64,000 nucleotides of DNA, taken from contig JABAKD010000029.1 in the NCBI GenBank assembly GCA_012845835.1, positions 3,444,844 through 3,508,843 on the forward strand, in the 5' to 3' direction. Both the position numbers and the translations under genes were made by a program. How positions within the stretch are numbered: position 1 is the first letter of the stretch; every line of letters starts with the position of its first letter. Positions 54,001 to 63,000 of the stretch are shown here, piece after piece. Under the pieces are notes generated by a model. That model worked only from the letters and a program-made list of their open reading frames with translations. It was not told the origin of the DNA and made no database searches. The stretch is from Undaria pinnatifida. Taxonomy: Eukaryota; Sar; Phaeophyceae; Laminariales; Alariaceae.

Positions 54001-57000
54001 ACGCGTTTAGGGAATACCTCGACACCAGATTTCTATAAGCCACCATTTCCTATTCGTAGATTATCTGGATTGTGTATAGGATATAAACTATATACCGGTA
54101 TAGTAGAGCGTTAACAGGATCTAGATGATCTACAGTAGATCGTGATCTGTGGCATATATGTACACTTCCCCGATGACATCACGCCTCACGCACCGCCGTG
54201 CCCGGCGGCCCGACAATAAGGGACGAGAGCAAACGCCGAGCGCCGGGTCTACTATTACGGGGGACCCTAGTAAATAGGACCTACGGTGGAAACAAAAAAC
54301 AATATTATTCATCTATTCTTACCAACAATATTTGGTCCTATTTACTGTCGTCCTCCGTAATAGGGAAATACCTTGACGCGATATTTCTATTAATATTAGC
54401 CATCATTTTCGTCGCGCGTGCACTCCTCCTGTTTCTGAGATTTTCAGCTAGGAAGCTCATCCCAGAAGGGGAGTTATATTGTTTGGCGTGTTTTACGTTA
54501 GGCCTGGCTGGCGGCTTCGACTACCAAGACCATACATGTCAGGAGACGGCATTTTCATCTCTTGACCCACGATAATTTTCCAAAAAATTACCTTGACTGA
54601 CGCTAAACTACTAGGTTTTAGTGTCGAACGATCGGTTTGACACCCTTGACCGCTGAACGATTTCGCTTGACTAACCGTCTCCTGACATACTCGATTAATG
54701 CTAGCATAACACGAGTTTACTTTGCCGAAGTAGCGAGGCTCGAGTGCGAACCAACGCATCGAGTCGCTGCTGTAAGTACTGCTGTACTGCTGTACGTAGC
54801 ACATTGATGTTGCCTGCTTGCTGCTTTTGCTGCTGAGCACGTTTGTAGCATTGCCTGTGCTATCTGCCTGCATGTATGTTCACTGTTGTCTAGACATGGC
54901 TGGGTGTGCTCGCGAGGGACGAAACAAAAACTGATGATGGAAATACAACGTAAGGACCGTTGACGCAAAAGTCTTAAATCCAAATGGCCATACTATATTC
55001 GTCGAGAATGGCGATGCCGCCCACAGCAGCAATAAGAGACAGGTCGTCGACTACAGATACGAAGCAGGCCCCAAAAAAATCAACTAGCCACAGCAGCAGT
55101 ACGGCGCAGATGGATGCGCCAGACACACGCACGGTGTTGCCTGCTGGTGGTGCTGCTGGGCGCTAGTTTTTTAACGTTGTGCTCTCTGCGTGTTGGCTGT
55201 GCTCATGGCTGTACTCATCAGAACGCAAAACACAGACCGCATGTCACCTGCGGTACGCGCATAATTTGCACATATTTTTTTGGTTTGATTCAAAACCTTA
55301 CGTACGTGAAGTAAAGGGGATAGGGGATGCGGATGTCGCGGAAATCCGGGGATTTGCGTTATCCATGCCCGAGACCTAAAACGATGAAAGGCTTGCCACG
55401 TGCGACACACTGCGCGGATCGCGCCCGAACCTCCGGCAACGTGACCCCAAAGGTCGAGCTGTGCCCACCCCATTTGACGTTTCGGATAAAAGTGCAAGCA
55501 CGAAGAGATGTGCCCGAAAAAAAGATGAAGACAATTATTCGTGTTCATCCAAAGTTCCCCTCCGGGAAGTGGTTCCCTGGGGGGGACAACGAGTGGGGTC
55601 AGCGCAAGAGTCCACTTAATAACTGCTTCGTTTCCTCAAGAATTGCTGTACCGAAGGGTGGAAGAGTGCTGTGAACCTGGATGGTACAGAACGTCGCAGA
55701 CGGTTCAACCATTACGTTCATCTATTTTTACAGGGGTAAAAAGTCTACCGTATGTCAAAACGATGTTCTTTTTCTGGTTACCTTGTCCGTCAAAACCTCA
55801 TCATTGCTGGTTAGACACACTATTCAAGCACAAAACTGGTCTGAAGAGGGAGTTCAAGAGCACAAGCACAAAACTGGTCTGAAGAGGGAGTTCAAGAGCA
55901 CAATCGAAAGGTGGAGACTTCACCTTTCTATCGGTGGTTTGAAGCTCAGATATGCCACCCAGCGTGCAGGAGGGCAGAATGAAAATGACCTAAAATTCAT
56001 ACTAAAATTGTATGGAGTATTTGGAAATGTTCCACCGCCCCCAAACCCCGAACAAGTTATGTCAAACTTAATATTTATAACACCCTGGAATTCGATGACT
56101 AGGCCTGTATTCTCGAATTTTGAATCATCGCCGTCATCGCTGCGCCCTGGAGCAGACGGGCAACCCGAGCTAACGCTGCACAGGTCGATGGGGAAGCAGG
56201 AGGGCCGGTATGACCGCAAGCCTGCCGATTGTCGATGCCCCGGCGAAGACTCCCAAAGCTGTGTGCTCTCACCACTGCAAACTAACAAATCTCATGACCA
56301 ACATGGACATAAACATAGGGACCATTTAAGTACTACTCCGTATATAATTACCTATATCCTTAATGAGGACTCACAACCCGTAATACGCGCGATCGGAGTA
56401 TCACACACAGCTTGCAAAGATGAGTTTCGACAAAATATTCGATCTCACAGCTGGAGTGTATCTTCATTTTTTATAATAATATAAAATCCAAACGACCATT
56501 ACCAGAGTGGCACTTTTTATCGTCACTTCACTTGACAGCAGCAGCACGGTGAGAGGTGGTGGTGCATGGTCGGGCAGGGCATCGCAGGCTCCGATCAAAG
56601 CAATCAGCCACAAGACACACGCGCATAGAGTTGCAGGCTGCTGCTGCTAGGGGGCTGGGCTGCTGCTGGGCAGGTGTGTCTGGTGTGCCTGTGCGCTCCG
56701 GTTCTGCGCCCGGTGCGTTTTGCGTGTGCTGCTGCATGCGCCTAGAGCAGTAGGCAGGCTTTCCCGGTTCCGGGTGTGCGCTAATTTTCCCCCGCAAAAT
56801 AGAGCCGGTGCGCGCGCCTTTGCGGGCCGAGCGCGCGGGCCGTCGGTGCCGCGCGGGCGCGGGGGCGGGCGGGTTGTGCGCCGACCGCCGCGGCACCGGT
56901 CCCCGTCCCAGAGTTTTTGGAGCTGGGCGCGCGGCCCGGGCGAAAACGCCCCGAGAGCACGAAGAGTGGCAAAGTCGTAAGAGCGAGTATTGATTTTCGA

Positions 57001-60000
57001 TGACACCGGGATTCGAACCTACGCACACCAGGCTCAGAAGCAGATAGGCTATCCACTAGACCACAAAGTCACAGTGACTCTGTGGTCTAGTGGATAGTCC
57101 TATTGACCTACTCACAAATAATATCGATTTCCTGAGCGGCCTCTATTTTTTATTTGCTTCCCACACTAACTGAAATATGTTCTCCCCGGACGGCTGACCG
57201 GGGGGCTCGGATGCCCGAAACAGCGCTTCTCAGATTTTTCATCTTTTCAAAATTCAAACGTACCGGTACTACACCACCAGGTTAGTTGCACATATCAGTT
57301 ACTACGGTGTTAAATCACAACGCACGCCCAGCTCAGATCAGCCCAGCTATAAATAGCCCAGCAGCGCAGGGCAGCGCCGTGCGTCTTCATTTTTATGAGT
57401 ATACTTGACGGTTTCGGAAAACGTTTTTTCTTTTCCAGAATGAAAATATTTCCAGAATCAAACGAAAAAATCGCGTTTCCTTCTGGGTTTCGCCCCCAAA
57501 TCCCGAACCAGAGGATTTTTGGGGGTTCTCGTTTTGGAAACTCAAGTTCCGGTTCAAAACCAGAATGAACTGGGCCCAAGATTTGGTGTATCAGTGTTTC
57601 AAGTGTGGAGAGCGCTCTGATGTGAATTGCCCATTTCACGTACCCACAGCAGTACCGGTACCTGGACACACATGAGACATGACAAAGCACACCCCGTACC
57701 GCCAGTAGCTAGCCGCAACAACAGCAGCAGCAGCGAGACACTCATGCAGTAGCGAACGGCCGCAAGGATGTGGGCCCCCTCACGAAGGTTCGAATTGGTG
57801 CTGGTACGCTACGTCGTACAAGGGGCAACGGAGAGGAGAGCTGGGAGAGGGGGTGCTGGGTGCTGGGTGCTGGGGAGAGAGGCTTACCAAGGGGGCCAGC
57901 TACAGCGATCGAGAGGCACAAAAAGGCTTTCGAATCTGAGAGTGTTGTCTTATTCGCCGTGCACTCCCGCTGCGAACTTCGTTGCTTTGGCAGCCTAGGC
58001 ACAAGCCCGTGTTTGGCAGGGTCGTCGATTTCACGACGTAGCGTGCCTGCTGTTGAAAACAACACCTACCTGGTACCTGGCACGCGAATTCGCGCACAGC
58101 CACACACAGCTACGTATGTGGGAGTTGATTTTGATTGCTGACAACCATTGGCACAGAGCCACTGCCGTATTTTATGTTTGAGCCGACCACGGGTACGCAG
58201 GTCCTGGCCACGCGCTGCTGCTACTGCTGCGTGCTTCGTCGCACACGCAGTCTGGTTAGCTGTTTAGCTAGCCCCCTGCTACTGACGTTCGTTCATTCCT
58301 CGGCCAAATGCAAAAAAAACAGACACAAAAAACAATTTGGAACCTCTCTGAACGCGGCCGATTGATAAAACCAATCAGCACGAAACGTCATTTTGCCATT
58401 TCGTTCTGGAAAATGAAGAAAAAACTGATTCTGGAAATGTTCATCCTGATTCTGGAAAACGGAAAATTATTTCCGAAACTGTACTATCAATGCTTTTTTA
58501 TGGGTATCAATACATATTATAAAAATTAGAATACACTCCAGCTGTGATACCGAATATTTTGTCGAAACTCATTCTCGCGAGCTGTGTGTGATTCTCCGAT
58601 CGCGCGTATTACGGGTTGTGTGTTCTCATTAAGGATATAGGTATATATACATCATTTTTCGATGGCACGGTGATTCAAACTCACGCACACCTGGCTCAGA
58701 AGCAGACGGTCTATCCACTAGATCAATGTGGTCTAGTGGATAGTCCTACAGACCTACCTACAAACAATACCGATTTCCTGAGCGGCCTCCATTTTTTTTG
58801 CATCCCAGACTAACTCAAAGATATCCTCTCCGGACGGCTGAGCGGGGGGCTCGGACGCCCGAAACAGCTCTTCTCAGCGCTTCTCAGTTGTTGTTTTTTT
58901 AAATCAATACCATGTACCGTTACTACTACACCAGGTTCGTACATGAATATACTTACGCATTTCTTTCTGCTGAAAGTGCTCGGTTGGTGCATCCCTGGCA
59001 TTTCCGGGGTCGGACTACTTGCGGAACGGTCCAGCTTTTCTTTGGTTTCTTGATCGGTCTTTATTGTTTTTGTTTCAGCTCGTTTTGCCAGTTGTTTCTT
59101 GACCTCTCAGCTGCTTCCTGCAAATTGGGTTCTTCTGCAAACACGATTTTGAACCTTTTCACGATTATTTCTTCCTTTTTGTTTAGTAAAAGTTGAACTT
59201 CCTACCATTTGCCGCTAATTTTGCCGCCTGTGCATTACTTGCGGAACGGTCATTTTTCAGCTTTTCTTTGATTTCCACAATATGTTTGTACTTGGCACGA
59301 AGTTGCATCAGATGAGATATCGCTCAGCACCCCACCGCAGCGCCATAGCTCAGCAGCGCAGCGCCGTGCAGTGCCGTGCCCTGCGATGCCCTGCCGTACC
59401 CTGCAGCTCAGCTCTGTAGCGCACCGCAGCGCTAGCTCAGCAGAGCGCATCGCCGTGTGCTATGCCGTGCTTCGCCATGCTGCGTGCTTTGCTGTACTTT
59501 TACTAGTTCCTACATACATGCCAGTAACATTCGAAGTATCATACCACGCACCGGTTCATACACCAGGTTTTGTTTGTACATATTACGTTGTTGGATCATG
59601 AATAATGCACCCCCAGCTCAGGTCAGCCCGGCTATAGACAATATAGCTCAGCAGCACAGCGCAACGCAGTGCGGTGCCGTGCCCTGTCCTTCGTTTTGCG
59701 GTGTTGTGTTCTGCGGCGCTGTGCGTTCTTTTGAACATAAAGCAGTAGTAGCACCAGGTATGATACAGGTACCAGGTTTATGTACGGGTTGTGTACTCGT
59801 CTTTTGCTTTCTTCAGTTGATTGTCCTCTCTCGGTCCCCATGCCCCCCCCCCCCCCTCCCCCGCAAATAGCATACGTACTGCCGTTCAGAACGTGACATG
59901 AACAAGCACACAGCACAGCGCAGGGCAATTAGCTCTGCACAAGCACCTCTTGGCATTATTATCAATTCGATATTCGCACCAAAGAATCGCGGGCCTCTTC

Positions 60001-63000
60001 TTCCTGCCCCCTTTACATATGTTTCAGTTGCATTCTTCCGTGCGCGAGGGAAGCGGGCGGGGTCAGCCGCCCGCGAAGCGGAGTCCTGTGCTTTTTTTAG
60101 AACCACAGAGTACCACCAGGTATTAGCCGAAGCACCAGGTACCAGGTAACGGTAGCACGTGAGTGTACTGGTCTTTTTGCTTTCGTCGTTGATTTTGTTC
60201 TCCATCTCGGTTCTCTTCGCAATTTTTTCTTCGCAAATTACACCCGTACTTCTGCCGATTAGAACGTGACATCGCCAACAAACAGCACAGCAGCTCCCCA
60301 CAAGTAGCTCTTGGCATTATCAAATTGCAAGTTGCACTAAATCATGGGCCTCTTCTCTCTGCCCCATTCACATTTAGTTGAAATCTTCCTTGCGCGAGCG
60401 TAGCGGGCGGCGTCAGCCGCCCGCGGAGCGGAGCGCTTGTACCTACTACCTACTACCGTGTTGAAATCACAATGCACACCCAGCTCAGATTAGCCCAGTT
60501 ATATATAGCCCAGCAGCGCAGCGCAGCGCCGTGCGGTACCGTGCCTTGCCCTGCGCTGCGGTGCTGTGTCGTGCTGCGCTGTGCTTTCTTTCGAACAAAG
60601 AAGCACCAGGCACATACTTGTTATGTACTTTTCTTTCTGCTTTTCTTCATTTGATCTCTCTCGGTCCCCATGTTTTTTCCCCCATCCATGCTAATTACAC
60701 CCGTACTGCCGATCAAAATGTGACGCCGCCTACAAGCACAAAGCACAGCACAGCGCAGGGCAATTTGCTCTGCACAAGCAACTCTTGGCATCATCAAATC
60801 GTTGTTCGCACCAAATCATGGGCTTGTTCTTTCTGCCCCCTTCACATTTTTTTGGTTGCATTCTTGCGCGAGCGTAGCGGGCGGCGTCAGCCGCCCGCGG
60901 AGCGGAGCCCTGGTGTTATTATGCACATACCAACTGCCACATATCTGGTATACCAGGTACACCATCAATGCTATACTAAGTATGCTGCTGCTGTAGCAAA
61001 GAATGATCACACACCATAATTGGTACGAAAATGCCATACCGGGTATGCTGTAGCAAAGAACGACCACACACCACCCTTGGTACGTACTGATCTGCACTCT
61101 GTGTCATAAATACAACATGTTCGCGTGTAGCACCACGTACTCGCTATCCGCAATCAGTACACGTAACGAAGGTTCTTTAACGAAGGTTCTTTAGCGAAGG
61201 TTCTTTTAACGATGGTTCGTCGTTGGCTAGAACGTGCGTAGTAGAATAGAAGCACGTGGTGCAACGCACCACCTGGAGAACACTTCAAAAAAAAAACTGT
61301 ACGTGCACACTCCAGCGGTATACCGCGGCTGCCATCCAATCGCATCATCAACCCGCATCACATAAATTACACACCAGCAGAGGTTCAATTCTCCGAGTCG
61401 TATCATACAACACAGATAGTACGTACCGAGGAATAAAAGGCTGCTGGTGCCATGCATTAAATGAAGTGTCCAAGTTAGCAGACATTCGTATTACGAATAG
61501 CTTACTAACCTGTAACTTCTGTGTCACGTAGTTATAAGGGGAGTCGACGACCTATATCCTTAACGCGGACACATACACCCAGTAACACGCGCGATCAAAG
61601 TATCATACACAGCTTGCAAAGGTAAGTTCGAATACGAATCTATATCTTCGATCTCACAGCTGGAGTGTATCTTTATTTTCATTATATCAAGACTTGTACC
61701 TGCTACTGCTGTATACAGGTTTTGACTACCGATATCAAGTGTCACACCTGGAGCATGAACAGCACACTGGCGTCTGTGCAATAGCGTCATATCATAGCTG
61801 TAGAACAAATAGCAGACTAACATCCTGTCACACGAGATACAGTAGCTCGAGGAATCCAGAACTTGGCTTGAACATCACGTACTGGAGTACTGGTGCTGGC
61901 ATCCCCCCTGGTGCAAAACTCATTTTATATCGCCGCTATTACTATTATTTTATTTTTTCCCAACACTTTTACTTTATACTCGTAGCTGCTGGACAAGCCG
62001 TGGTCACAGGTGTCGTCCCTTCTCCCCCCCGGTTCTTGCCTACAGGTGTTATCGCTCATCGGGTTCAGCAATCCCTTTGCTCGCCGACATTTTATCGAGT
62101 GTTGCTAACTCACGCTCTCGCGCTTTCCGCAAGCCAAATTTGTGCACAACAAACAGTCCCTACGAATACATACGAGTATGCACTCGGGGGGACTCGAACT
62201 CACAAAAATGATATATACAAGTACCAGGCACGAGGATAACCTGATACGCCACCGGGGCGACCGGTATAGGTATCGCTGGGCGGCAAAAAGATTGCAACAG
62301 CCACGCGGAAAGAAAGCTTCGCCAGCACACTACATACAGCAGTGTTTGCCTACTCAACTCGGTGAGGGCAACAGCAGTAGCGACGGCAATCTTACATCAA
62401 ATAGGTCTAAACACTGCAGCTAGATGTAGTGGTGCTCTACCATTATTAGTATTGATAATAAACAAATGTGGGTTATGCCAATCTATCAGGTATCAGGAAT
62501 CGTAAGGACCGTTTGGGGATGCACATCAATACTCAAACGGCCCTCAAATTCGCAAACAGGATGGTATCATACACAGTACGAGGTAGTAGGTGTGTCCGAG
62601 TACTGCGAGTATTCTGCTGCTGCCAAACGAGCACAAAACGGACGCAACAGCCTAAGTAACGGTAAAAGCTACTCCAGCCCCACCGCCGACAAGTGGGCAA
62701 GGCAGGGCGGGGGGGAGGGGGTGCGAAAGGTAGGGAGCCAGGGAGGGAGATGGAAAGGGCGTGGGGGAGGGAATGGGTGGGGGGGGAAGGGGAGGAGGGA
62801 AAGAAAAAAGGCTTGGAGAGGGAAGGAGGGATGAGGGGTGGAAAAGGCTTGGGGAGGAATTGAGATGGGAAGTGGAGGGGGGGGGGGCTAAGGGAGAAAA
62901 ATAAGGCGAGGAAGAGGGCGTCAGGAAGAGAGGGAGGCAAAGGAGGGAGGGGAAAAGGATATCGGCCCTACTGCTGTAGACAATCAACAGCCCATGCTAC

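Noticed and set aside
54716-54983. Alternative first exon of the E2 gene (MDLRLLRQ...)
   Set aside because: It superficially resembles the LLRRQL start, but no donor gives the right phase. The exon at 63079-63037 fits the family N-terminus and phase exactly.
56998-57065. Functional tRNA gene on the minus strand
   Set aside because: A- and B-box-like words are present, but the T-stem and acceptor stem do not pair. A second copy at 58660 shows it is a repeat.
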